Below the pieces are notes generated by a model that saw only the letters and a list, made by a program, of their open reading frames with translations, was not told the DNA's origin and ran no database searches. Positions 1 to 5,448 of a DNA stretch of 6,135 bases are shown here, piece after piece. The DNA is from Chloroflexota bacterium (GTDB lineage Bacteria; Chloroflexota; Anaerolineae; VGOG01). How positions within the stretch are numbered: the first letter of the stretch is position 1; each line of letters starts with the position of its first letter. The stretch is taken from contig JAUWYT010000107.1 in the NCBI GenBank assembly GCA_030615705.1, positions 1 through 6,135 of the forward strand, in the 5' to 3' direction. The translations under genes and the position numbers were made by a program.

Positions 1-297
1 CTCTTCCCGCATCAGCTTCTTAATCATCCGGGTGCCCAGACCCAACATGTTGAACTTGGAAAGCTTCAAGCGCTTGCTTCCACCACGGTTCATCCAGTTG
101 AGCATCCTGCGCATCAATCCTTTGCTCCTGAGGGGTCCTTCGCTCTTCTTGATGGCGTTCAGCCCCCAGAAGGTAAAGAACATGGTAACGTCCATGCCCA
201 TGGCTGCCGCTGTGGTGGCGATGTTAAAAGCCGCCAGGGCTTTGTCCAGTTCGCCGCTGAAGACGACGATAGTCACCTTTTCCTTCTCTTTCTCCAT
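1..297 (-). CDS. DsrE/DsrF/DrsH-like family protein, C-terminus cut by window edge
   Basis: This is an open frame of 99 codons from an ATG at 297-295 to the left edge, with no stop, so the C-terminal part lies outside. The start has a good Shine-Dalgarno site (AAGGAG, 10 bases upstream). The visible protein begins with a short charged stretch (MEKEKEK), a beta strand (VTIVVFSGELDKAL), then a helix and strand with FNIATTAAAMGMDVTMFFTFWGLNA split over residues 24-48, and a basic segment rich in Lys/Arg/Met. The SGELDKA and AAMGM..T.FFTFWGL motifs are typical of the DsrE2-like branch of the DsrE/DsrF family. Its members are small cytoplasmic proteins linked to sulfur transfer; the cysteine usually found in the C-terminal half would fall in the missing part. 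It is the fourth gene of an operon with IscS-like, IscU and zinc-ribbon genes, 30 bases after the zinc-ribbon stop. Family assignment is firm. A role in passing sulfur to the Fe-S proteins is inference from context. Confidence 0.88.
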   Translation of the reverse strand, partial: MEKEKEKVTIVVFSGELDKALAAFNIATTAAAMGMDVTMFFTFWGLNAIKKSEGPLRSKGLMRRMLNWMNRGGSKRLKLSKFNMLGLGTRMIKKLMREE

Positions 298-327
298 CTC
301 AGCACAACTCCTTCCTTCGCCAGTGTA

Positions 328-519
328 TCAATCTACCTCTGCTCCGCAGTTTGGACAGACCTGGGCATTCTGCGGCAGGGGCTCGCTGCACTGGGCACAA
401 AAGCGTAGCTCGCCCCCGCAGCTCTTGCAGAAGGGCATAGGCATTGTCAGGTCGCCGCTGCAATAGGGGCAACAGCAAGCCTTTTCTTCTTCCAGCTCCA
501 AAGTTTCTTCTTTCGTCAT
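328..519 (-). CDS. small double zinc-ribbon protein
   Basis: A protein of about 63 residues with an acidic N-terminus (MTKEETLELEEEK) followed by four CxxC knuckles: CPYC, CKSC, CAQC and CPNC. This pattern makes two tandem zinc ribbons, as in DZANK-type or other small zinc-ribbon proteins. The first knuckle is preceded by two extra cysteines (ACCCPYC). No membrane segment or other domain is visible. Two in-frame ATGs exist. The upstream one (523-525) directly abuts GGGAGG and leaves no spacing, whereas the ATG at 517-519 is 6 bases from it and is preferred. The gene is 27 bases after the iscU stop and 30 bases before the DsrE-like start, so it is almost certainly cotranscribed. A metal-binding or protein-interaction role in the Fe-S/sulfur module is plausible, but no specific function can be read from the sequence. 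Confidence 0.82.
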   Translation of the reverse strand: MTKEETLELEEEKACCCPYCSGDLTMPMPFCKSCGGELRFCAQCSEPLPQNAQVCPNCGAEVD

Positions 520-546
520 TTCCATCCTCCCTCGTTGTGAAGCCTC

Positions 547-933
547 TCAAACGCTACTCTTGGCCTGCCTGGTCTCGTAGTCCTCAATGGCTTTGCGGAG
601 GGCCTCTGTCCCCAGGTTAGAACAGTGCATCTTGTTGGGGGGTAGACCATCCAGCTCGTCGGCCACCATTTTACGATTGAGCTGCTTGGCCTCCTCCAAG
701 CTCATCCCCTGGGCCATCTCGCTGACCATGCTGGAGACAGCGATGGCAGCGCCACAGCCAAAGGTCTTGAATTTGACGTCGCTGAGGCGGCCATTGTTTA
801 CCTTGATGTAGAAAGACATCATATCACCACACACGGGGTTGCCCACCGTGCCCACCCCATCGGCATCGGGTATCTCCCCTACGTTACGGGGGTTCATGAA
901 ATGCTCCATTACTTTTTCGCTATATACAGCCAT
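547..933 (-). CDS. iscU: IscU/NifU-type Fe-S cluster assembly scaffold protein
   Basis: A 128-residue protein that matches the IscU/NifU N-terminal domain over its full length. It begins with the typical YSEKVMEHFMNPRNVGE and carries the three cluster-ligand cysteines: Cys35 in NPVCGD, Cys60 in FGCGAAIA and Cys104 in HCSNLG. The aspartate needed for cluster release is Asp37. An LPPNK sequence (residues 97-101) just before the third cysteine corresponds to the LPPVK site used by HscA-type chaperones in classical IscU. There is no extra C-terminal Nfu domain, so it is a stand-alone scaffold that builds [2Fe-2S]/[4Fe-4S] clusters in the cytoplasm. The start is supported by a GAGGAG site 4 bases from the ATG. 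It lies 24 bases after the IscS-like gene in the same operon. All catalytic residues are present, so this scaffold should be functional even though its partner IscS looks inactive. Confidence 0.95.
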   Translation of the reverse strand: MAVYSEKVMEHFMNPRNVGEIPDADGVGTVGNPVCGDMMSFYIKVNNGRLSDVKFKTFGCGAAIAVSSMVSEMAQGMSLEEAKQLNRKMVADELDGLPPNKMHCSNLGTEALRKAIEDYETRQAKSSV

Positions 934-957
934 TTGGCTCCTCTCCTCTTTTACTTT

Positions 958-2136
958 TTAACCCCCCTTGTACAGGGGTGACATCTGTCGCAGCCGTTGG
1001 ACGATAGGAGGCAGCACATCCATCACGTAGTCCACATCTTCCATGGTGTTGTCCTTGCCAATGGTGAAGACCAGAGACCCTTGAGCCAATGCAGCAGGCA
1101 TCCCGATAGCCGTCAGCACGTGGGAGGCTTTGAGGGCGCGTGAGGTGCAGGTGGAGCCACTGGAGACCGCTACTCCTTGCATGTTCAGGAAGAGGAGCAT
1201 GGATTCTCCTTCGATGAATTCCACGCAGATGCTGACATGGCCGGGGAGGCGTAGGGTGGGGTGGCCAGTGAGGTAGACATGATCTATCTCCGTGGTTAGC
1301 CTCTCTATCAGTCGGTCCCTGAGGGGAATCAAATGCCTCGCCCAATCCTCCCGTTCGGCCTTAGCCAGCTCAGCGGCTGCGCCTAGCCCTACGATGGCTG
1401 CTACGTTCTCTGTCCCTGCCCGGCGGCCACCTTCCTGGATGCCACCGTCTATGAGGGGCATAACCCGCACCCCTTTGCGGATGAATAGGGCCCCGGCTCC
1501 CTGTGGGCCGTAAAACTGATTGCCGGCCAGGCTGAGCAAATCCACCCCCAGCTCCTTCACGTCCACGGGAAGGATCCCAGCAGCAGCTACGGCATCGGTG
1601 TGGATGTAGGGAAGGTGTCTCGTGGTGCTTCGCTCCTTCAGAGCTTGGGCGATCTCGACGATGGGCTCGATGGTGCCAATCTCGTTGTTGGCGTGCATGA
1701 CCGAGACCAGGGTGGTGTCTTCGCGGATGGCCGCTGCTATATCATCGGGATTCACCAGGCCGTGCTCGTCAACGGGCACGACCGTGACCTCAAAGCCCAG
1801 CTTCTCCAACGTCTTGGCCGAGTTTAGCACCGAATGGTGCTCGATAGCAGAAACGACGATGTGCTTGCCCTTCTTCTGGTTCATCAGGGCTGCACCTTTG
1901 ATGGCCATGTTGTTGGCCTCGCTGCCGCTGGCTGTGAAGTAGATCTCCCTGGGCTGAGCCCCGATAAGATCAGCCACCTGAGCCCTGGCCTTCTCCATTG
2001 CTTCCCGGGGCCTGTCGCCGAAACGGTGCAGGCTCAGGGGGTTGCCCCAGTGCTCCTTGAGATAGGGAAGCATAGCTTCTACTACTTTGGGGAGCAAGGG
2101 CGTGGTGGCGGCGTGATCGAAGTAAGTTTCCCTCAT
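958..2136 (-). CDS. IscS/NifS-like protein lacking the PLP lysine (probable non-desulfurase)
   Basis: A 392-residue class V aminotransferase-fold protein aligning end to end with IscS/NifS. Recognisable blocks are YFDHAATTPL, NPLSLHRFG, the ASGSEANN turn (69-76), IEHHSVLN with His100, HANNEIG with Asn151, HTDA with Asp181, RRAGTENV with Thr242, and the mobile-loop SSGSTCTS with Cys330. The Schiff-base region normally reads SGHKFYGPKG but here is AGNQFYGPQG: the PLP lysine is Gln207, the preceding His is Asn206 and the phosphate-contacting Ser is Ala204. The Gln after HTDAV is Ala184. The arginine binding the cysteine carboxylate (SIRF in IscS) is Val356. I could check these codons directly (CAG 1518-1516, GTC 1071-1069, TGC 1149-1147). 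The frame is intact, so this is not a decayed gene. A TTG at 2163 could extend it by 9 residues but lacks a ribosome site. The ATG at 2136 has GGAG 10 bases upstream and fits the family N-terminus. Automated annotation would call it cysteine desulfurase; that activity is doubtful. Confidence 0.93.
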   Translation of the reverse strand: MRETYFDHAATTPLLPKVVEAMLPYLKEHWGNPLSLHRFGDRPREAMEKARAQVADLIGAQPREIYFTASGSEANNMAIKGAALMNQKKGKHIVVSAIEHHSVLNSAKTLEKLGFEVTVVPVDEHGLVNPDDIAAAIREDTTLVSVMHANNEIGTIEPIVEIAQALKERSTTRHLPYIHTDAVAAAGILPVDVKELGVDLLSLAGNQFYGPQGAGALFIRKGVRVMPLIDGGIQEGGRRAGTENVAAIVGLGAAAELAKAEREDWARHLIPLRDRLIERLTTEIDHVYLTGHPTLRLPGHVSICVEFIEGESMLLFLNMQGVAVSSGSTCTSRALKASHVLTAIGMPAALAQGSLVFTIGKDNTMEDVDYVMDVLPPIVQRLRQMSPLYKGG

Positions 2137-2173
2137 GGTGTCATATCTCCGGTTGAGATCCAATTTCGTTCTT

Positions 2174-2202
2174 ATGATACCATAACGGACAATGTATGTA
2201 TA
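2174..2202 (-). promoter_or_regulatory. candidate promoter of the iscS-like/iscU/zinc-ribbon/dsrE operon
   Basis: On the minus strand, a TATACA box (2202-2197, 4 of 6 to the -35 consensus) and a TATCAT box (2179-2174) are separated by 17 bases. Transcription would start near 2167, about 30 bases before the preferred ATG at 2136. The alternative TTG at 2163 would then lie almost at the transcript end, which supports the ATG. The -35 box overlaps one end of the palindrome at 2198-2219, an arrangement suited to repression. The boxes are weak, so this is a tentative assignment. Confidence 0.4.
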
Positions 2203-2219
2203 TGATTTTAATCATATAC
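2198..2219. promoter_or_regulatory. perfect palindrome, likely operator between divergent promoters
   Basis: Arms GTATATGATT (2198-2207) and AATCATATAC (2210-2219) are exact inverted repeats separated by TT. The site overlaps the candidate -35 of the Fe-S operon and ends 15 bases before the -35 of the apgM promoter. Its size and symmetry fit a dimeric repressor. A regulator of the Rrf2 (IscR/SufR-like) type would make sense for an Fe-S operon, but the sequence does not identify the protein. There is no U-tract, so a terminator is unlikely. Confidence 0.55.
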
Positions 2220-2234
2220 CCTCTGTGTTGGAAT

Positions 2235-2263
2235 TTGTGAGATCATAGGATCTATGGTATAAT
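2235..2263 (+). promoter_or_regulatory. sigma70-type promoter for apgM
   Basis: TTGTGA (2235-2240) and a perfect TATAAT (2258-2263) are separated by exactly 17 bases. Transcription would start near 2270, giving a 5' leader of about 115 bases before apgM. The spacer itself holds a 13-base palindrome (CATAG-GAT-CTATG, 2244-2256), which may be a second operator. Confidence 0.65.
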
Positions 2264-2280
2264 CGAGCCAGAAAATCGCT

Positions 2281-2374
2281 CCAGGGCCAAGATGACTTCA
2301 TTGGCGGAAACCTGGTCACGATGCGCAATTCCTCTTTGCTCTCTTGAGGATTGTGCATTGTCTATTTTTATTAT
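2281..2374 (+). promoter_or_regulatory. structured 5' leader of apgM with terminator-like hairpin
   Basis: Two stems can be drawn. The first pairs CCAGG-GCCAA (2281-2290) with TTGGC and CCTGG (2301-2305 and 2311-2315), with a 5-base bulge. The second pairs 2321-2334 with 2346-2358 (13 pairs including one G-U, one bulged T, 11-base loop). The second stem is followed by a T-rich run (2359-2373, TTGTCTATTTTTATT) that ends just before the GAGGAG ribosome site. That is the layout of a transcription attenuator. It matches no riboswitch class that I recognise, and no leader peptide is evident. Confidence 0.4.
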
Positions 2375-2385
2375 GAGGAGACGAG

Positions 2386-3594
2386 ATGGCCAACTTAGAT
2401 CTCATGAAAGAACTACACATCGCCGGCCAGACCAAGATTGTGATGCTGGTGATTGACGGCTTGGGGGGCTTGCCGGTGGAACCGGGTGGGCCTACTGAGC
2501 TTGAGGCAGCCCGTACGCCGAATTTGGATGCCCTAGCGGCTGAATCAATCTGCGGCCTGAGCGTGCCTATCTCGCCAGGCGTGACACCTGGCAGCGGGCC
2601 TGCCCATTTGGCCCTCTTCGGCTACGATCCGCTGAGCTATGAGATTGGGCGGGGGGTGCTGGAGGCCTGCGGAATCGGCTTTCCACTGGAGCGTAGCGAT
2701 GTGGCTGCTCGTGGCAATTTCTGCAGTGCAGATGAGAACGGCCTGATCACCGACCGTCGGGCCGGGCGTATCCCTACCGAGAGGGGCGCGGAGCTATGCG
2801 CGATGTTGCGGGCGATCCAGCTCCCTGACGTGGAGACCTTCGTCGAACCGGTCAAAGAATACCGCTTTGTGTTGGTGCTAAGAGGGGAGGACCTGTCGGG
2901 CGGGTTAACCGAAACCGACCCTCAGCAGTTAGGAGTACCTCCTCGACAGGTCGAGGCACTGATTCCCGAAGCGCAGCCTACGGCAGAACTTTTCAACCAG
3001 TGGATCGCTCAGGCCCAAGAGCTGCTAGCTGACCAACAGCCAGCCAACATGGTTCTGCTGCGGGGCCCGGATCAGACTCCTCTGCTGCCCAGCATGGCCG
3101 AGGTTTACGGGCTTAGAGCAGCAGCCATCGCTAGCTACCCTATGTACCGCGGCGTAGCCAAACTGGTGGGCATGGATATCCTGGAGACGGGGGAAATACC
3201 GGAGGAAGAAGTGGAAACACTCAAAACCCACTGGGCAGAGTACGACTTCTTTTTCTTCCATATCAAGAAGACAGACTCGGCCGGCGAGGACGGCGACTTC
3301 GCCCGCAAGGCCTCGGTCATCGAGCACGTGGACGAGGCGGTGGTACCGGCTATCGCTTCTCTAGAACCGGACGTTTTCATTGTAACTGGTGACCACTCCA
3401 CGCCAGCCTTGCTCAAAAGTCACAGTTGGCATCCGGTGCCCACTCTATTACGCAGCAGGTACTGCCGTCCCGACGAGGTTAAGGCCTTCGGCGAGCGTGC
3501 TTGCATGCGCGGGGGATTGGGTGTCTTCCCGGCTACAGACCTGATGCCCTTGGCTATGGCCAACGCTCTGCGCTTGACTAAGTATGGGGCGTGA
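2386..3594 (+). CDS. apgM: cofactor-independent phosphoglycerate mutase, archaeal type (ApgM)
   Basis: A 402-residue protein, the usual length of the archaeal-type 2,3-bisphosphoglycerate-independent phosphoglycerate mutase. This alkaline-phosphatase-superfamily enzyme interconverts 3- and 2-phosphoglycerate in glycolysis/gluconeogenesis in the cytoplasm. Visible motifs are the metal-binding VIDGLGG (Asp24), ARTPNLDALA (42-51), TPGSGPAHLALFGYDP with the nucleophile Ser70, the RSDVAARGNF block, GRIPTERG, YPMYRGVAKLVGM (251-263), KKTDSAGEDGDF with Asp297 and Asp304, and the second metal site VTGDHSTP (Asp336, His337) followed by SHSWHP (His346, His349). All expected catalytic and metal residues are present. 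The ATG has GAGGAG 5 bases upstream. It stands alone, transcribed divergently from the Fe-S operon, with its own promoter and structured leader, and ends 34 bases before the convergent membrane-protein gene. The family also contains phosphonopyruvate decarboxylase-like members, but the length and motifs favour ApgM. Confidence 0.93.
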   Translation: MANLDLMKELHIAGQTKIVMLVIDGLGGLPVEPGGPTELEAARTPNLDALAAESICGLSVPISPGVTPGSGPAHLALFGYDPLSYEIGRGVLEACGIGFPLERSDVAARGNFCSADENGLITDRRAGRIPTERGAELCAMLRAIQLPDVETFVEPVKEYRFVLVLRGEDLSGGLTETDPQQLGVPPRQVEALIPEAQPTAELFNQWIAQAQELLADQQPANMVLLRGPDQTPLLPSMAEVYGLRAAAIASYPMYRGVAKLVGMDILETGEIPEEEVETLKTHWAEYDFFFFHIKKTDSAGEDGDFARKASVIEHVDEAVVPAIASLEPDVFIVTGDHSTPALLKSHSWHPVPTLLRSRYCRPDEVKAFGERACMRGGLGVFPATDLMPLAMANALRLTKYGA

Positions 3595-3595
3595 C

Positions 3596-3619
3596 GAAGT
3601 TCAAAGTTCAAACTTCAAA
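3596..3619. repeat. short heptad tandem repeat between convergent stops
   Basis: GTTCAAA occurs twice in tandem (3599-3605, 3606-3612), followed by the variant CTTCAAA (3613-3619). GAAGTT (3596-3601) and AACTTC (3611-3616) form a 6-base inverted repeat over the same stretch. It fills most of the 34-base gap between the apgM stop and the convergent gene's stop. It might act as a weak bidirectional terminator, but there is no real U-tract. Confidence 0.4.
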
Positions 3620-3628
3620 ACCTGTTGC

Positions 3629-4315
3629 TTACCTCGTTGCTATTGTATCCGTTAGCCTGTTGCACAGCCACGCTATTCCACCCAAGGCCACTGCTTCCCC
3701 CAGGGTCAACAATCCCCAGATACGGGCCGCGTCGAACCAAAAGCGCGTGGGGAAAAGGCGGATCAAAGTATCCGACAGGTCAAAGATCCAGGAATCGCCC
3801 TCGAAGAAAGTCAGGTGGAAGTGGGTGAAGAACCAGTCGAAGTTGAGATAGACCAGTGCTACCAGGGCTACCAGCAGAGCTATGGTCAACAGAGAGCCCT
3901 GGAGTAGAGAGATAGATATCCGCGTCTGGGTGTCTGGCATTACCAGCAAAACGCCTAGCGAGGCGGCGATGAGCAGTCCCAAGAGTCCGTGGGCCAGGAA
4001 GGCCCGCCTGGCCACCACCTTGACATCCTCCATATGGGCCAGCTCTTTCTCTCTGAATAGAGCCCCCTCCTTTCCCTCCAAATCCCCCAGTATCTCGATG
4101 CCAGCGTCCGAACGCAAGTAGGTGACCGCCATCTCAGCAACCATGAGCCTTTGCTCATCTGTGAACCCAGGCGGGGGTAGGAAGTCCGCCTTCCCGTACT
4201 CGTAGCGCAAGAAGGCTGGGGACATCAAGGCGTAGAGGTTCGTCAGCAGCAGGAAGACGGGGACGGACAGAACTAGCAATATCCTGGCAATCATGAGGAT
4301 GCTCTTCTTGAGCAT
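3629..4315 (-). CDS. TIGR01906/DUF1461 family integral membrane protein (Lit-like)
   Basis: A 228-residue membrane protein with four predicted transmembrane segments at about 10-30, 106-126, 138-158 and 196-216. A large extracytoplasmic loop between TM1 and TM2 contains the AFLRYEYGK and ELAHMEDVK motifs (His94). A second loop between TM3 and TM4 reads FDWFFTHFHLTFFEGDSW with His165 and His167, then LIRLFPTRFW. The H-x-E-D motif and the FHxxFF..xxW..D...L...P..F block mark the TIGR01906/DUF1461 family. To my knowledge this family includes Lit, the lipoprotein intramolecular transacylase of Gram-positive bacteria, which moves an acyl chain on the lipoprotein N-terminal cysteine using loop histidines. 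Whether this homologue does so is unproven. The start at 4315 has AAAGGG upstream and lies downstream of a near-perfect promoter. An in-frame TTG at 4396 would fall inside the -35 box and is rejected. It is transcribed alone, converging on apgM. Confidence 0.82.
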   Translation of the reverse strand: MLKKSILMIARILLVLSVPVFLLLTNLYALMSPAFLRYEYGKADFLPPPGFTDEQRLMVAEMAVTYLRSDAGIEILGDLEGKEGALFREKELAHMEDVKVVARRAFLAHGLLGLLIAASLGVLLVMPDTQTRISISLLQGSLLTIALLVALVALVYLNFDWFFTHFHLTFFEGDSWIFDLSDTLIRLFPTRFWFDAARIWGLLTLGEAVALGGIAWLCNRLTDTIATR

Positions 4316-4367
4316 AGTCTGACCCTTTCCAGTATAGGCAAGAAGGACCTTTATCAACGGTTGACCT

Positions 4368-4396
4368 ATTATACCCCGTTCACCAGGTTCTGGCAA
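4368..4396 (-). promoter_or_regulatory. sigma70-type promoter for the DUF1461/Lit-like gene
   Basis: On the minus strand, TTGCCA (4396-4391, 5 of 6) and a perfect TATAAT (4373-4368) are separated by exactly 17 bases. Transcription would start near 4361, about 45 bases before the ATG at 4315. This decides the start codon, because the in-frame TTG at 4396 lies in the -35 box. Confidence 0.75.
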
Positions 4397-4503
4397 GCAC
4401 TCTTTCGCTCAGGCGTCTGTTCGGCGTGAGCCAGCGGCTGAAGCCTCTCAGGGAACGAGATCCCGTATAGAACAAGTTCAGTAGATCCCAACGACTCGTA
4501 GCG

Positions 4504-4627
4504 GCGACCCGCTGTGGTCGCTTGTCCAAGCGGGCAGGGCTTCGGCCTGAGCGGCTCGACTGAGCCTACGTCCCGAGGGCTTCGACCGAGCTCAGCCGAG
4601 GTCCTCAGGCCGAGGGGCTCGCCGAAG
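4504..4627. repeat. GC-rich nested palindromic intergenic repeat
   Basis: This block in the gene-free stretch is made of nested inverted repeats. TCGGCCTGAG (4542-4551) pairs with CTCAGGCCGA (4604-4613). CTTCGGC (4540-4546) pairs with GCCGAAG (4621-4627). Small internal hairpins are GCGACC/GGTCGC (4504-4509/4516-4521), CGCTT/AAGCG (4519-4523/4528-4532) and GGCTC-GACT-GAGCC (4553-4566). CGAG/CTCAG-type words recur throughout. It looks like a dispersed palindromic element (REP or MITE-like). A CTTCGACTGAGC-style vocabulary is, as far as I know, common in intergenic repeats of some Chloroflexota. No coding potential or U-tract is seen in 4397-4671. Confidence 0.5.
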
Positions 4628-4671
4628 TCTCAGCCGAACGGCCGTCCGCCGTTACAAACTGTGTGCTGAAG

Positions 4672-4700
4672 TTGACCCGAGAGGTCTTTCGTGATATAGT
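4672..4700 (+). promoter_or_regulatory. sigma70-type promoter for the DUF2085 gene
   Basis: TTGACC (4672-4677, 5 of 6) and TATAGT (4695-4700, 5 of 6) are separated by exactly 17 bases. Transcription would start near 4707, giving a short leader of about 32 bases to the ATG at 4739. The promoter begins about 45 bases after the palindromic repeat block. Confidence 0.72.
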
Positions 4701-4738
4701 CTTATCGCCATTGACCAAACCGAACTAAGGAGTCAATC

Positions 4739-5392
4739 ATGGCGGGGGTGACCGCCTTAGGGCGCGCTGAGGACTTAACGGCATTTCTTGATAAGCTAAT
4801 GCTCACGCTGGCTAAGCACTGGCTGCCCTTGATCAATCTGGCGGTGGCCGTCTACGCTGGTCTACCTTTCTTAGCTCCAACTTTGATGGCCTTGGGATAC
4901 ACTTTGCCGGCCAAGATTATATACACGGCGTATAGGCTGCTCTGCCACCAGTTGCCCCAGCGCTCCTTCTTCCTCTTTGGCCCTCAGCTAGCCTATTCCT
5001 CCGAGGCCTTGCAGGAGCTGTTGGGGCCACAGAAGCTCGCTACCGATTCCCTGGCCCGTTCGTTCATCGGCAACCCAGCTCTAGGTTACAAGGTGGCCTA
5101 TTGCCAACGCGATACGGCCATGTACGTTTCAATTTTATTGGCAGGGATGGTCTTTGGCTTGATGCGCCACCGCCTCAGACCCCTCCCCTTTGCCCTCTAT
5201 CTTATCTTACTCGTCCCCCTGGCGATCGACGGCCTCGGCCAATTCCTTGCATTTTACGAGAGCACCTGGCAACTGCGCACTATCACCGGCAGCCTCTTTG
5301 GCATTGCTACCGTTTGGTTTGCCCACCCGCATCTGGAAGCGGGCATGGGGGAGATCCGACGCACAGTCAACGAGAAGCTTCGCTTGGAATAG
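4739..5392 (+). CDS. DUF2085 family membrane protein
   Basis: A 217-residue protein of the DUF2085 family, of unknown function. Its signature elements are all visible: LLCHQLPQRSFFLFG (Cys69, His70, Gln71, Arg75), AYCQRDTAMY (Cys122, Arg124, Asp125), PLAIDGLGQF (Asp164) and LRTITGSLFG (Arg180, Gly184). Hydrophobic segments at about 28-50, 128-142, 150-168 and 181-195 suggest four membrane spans. The conserved Cys/His and Cys/Arg/Asp motifs lie between the first two, where they could bind a metal. The C-terminus is charged. The ATG has AAGGAG 6 bases upstream and a near-consensus promoter. It is a single-gene unit converging on the iorB gene. Family membership is firm; biochemical role is not known, and the neighbours give no clear hint. 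Confidence 0.85.
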   Translation: MAGVTALGRAEDLTAFLDKLMLTLAKHWLPLINLAVAVYAGLPFLAPTLMALGYTLPAKIIYTAYRLLCHQLPQRSFFLFGPQLAYSSEALQELLGPQKLATDSLARSFIGNPALGYKVAYCQRDTAMYVSILLAGMVFGLMRHRLRPLPFALYLILLVPLAIDGLGQFLAFYESTWQLRTITGSLFGIATVWFAHPHLEAGMGEIRRTVNEKLRLE

Positions 5393-5448
5393 ACATGCAG
5401 TCGGTGGGGAGCAAGCATCAAAGAACTGGCAGATTGTGGATATTTTGG

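Noticed and set aside
32..466. Plus-strand ORF of 144 codons antisense to the DsrE-like and zinc-ribbon genes
   Set aside because: Low-complexity Ser/Pro/Leu-rich translation without a recognisable domain; it covers two well-supported genes on the other strand.
958..2136. IscS-like gene as a pseudogene or sequencing artefact
   Set aside because: The frame is intact over 392 codons. The changes are multiple coordinated substitutions in the active site, while fold motifs, Cys330 and the C-terminus are preserved.
2137..2163. TTG start at 2163 giving a 9-residue longer IscS-like protein
   Set aside because: No ribosome site precedes it and it would lie only a few bases from the probable transcription start. 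The ATG at 2136 has GGAG upstream and gives the usual family N-terminus.
4316..4396. TTG start at 4396 extending the DUF1461/Lit-like protein by 27 residues
   Set aside because: The TTG lies inside the -35 box of a near-perfect promoter whose transcript starts near 4361. The ATG at 4315 directly precedes the first membrane segment.
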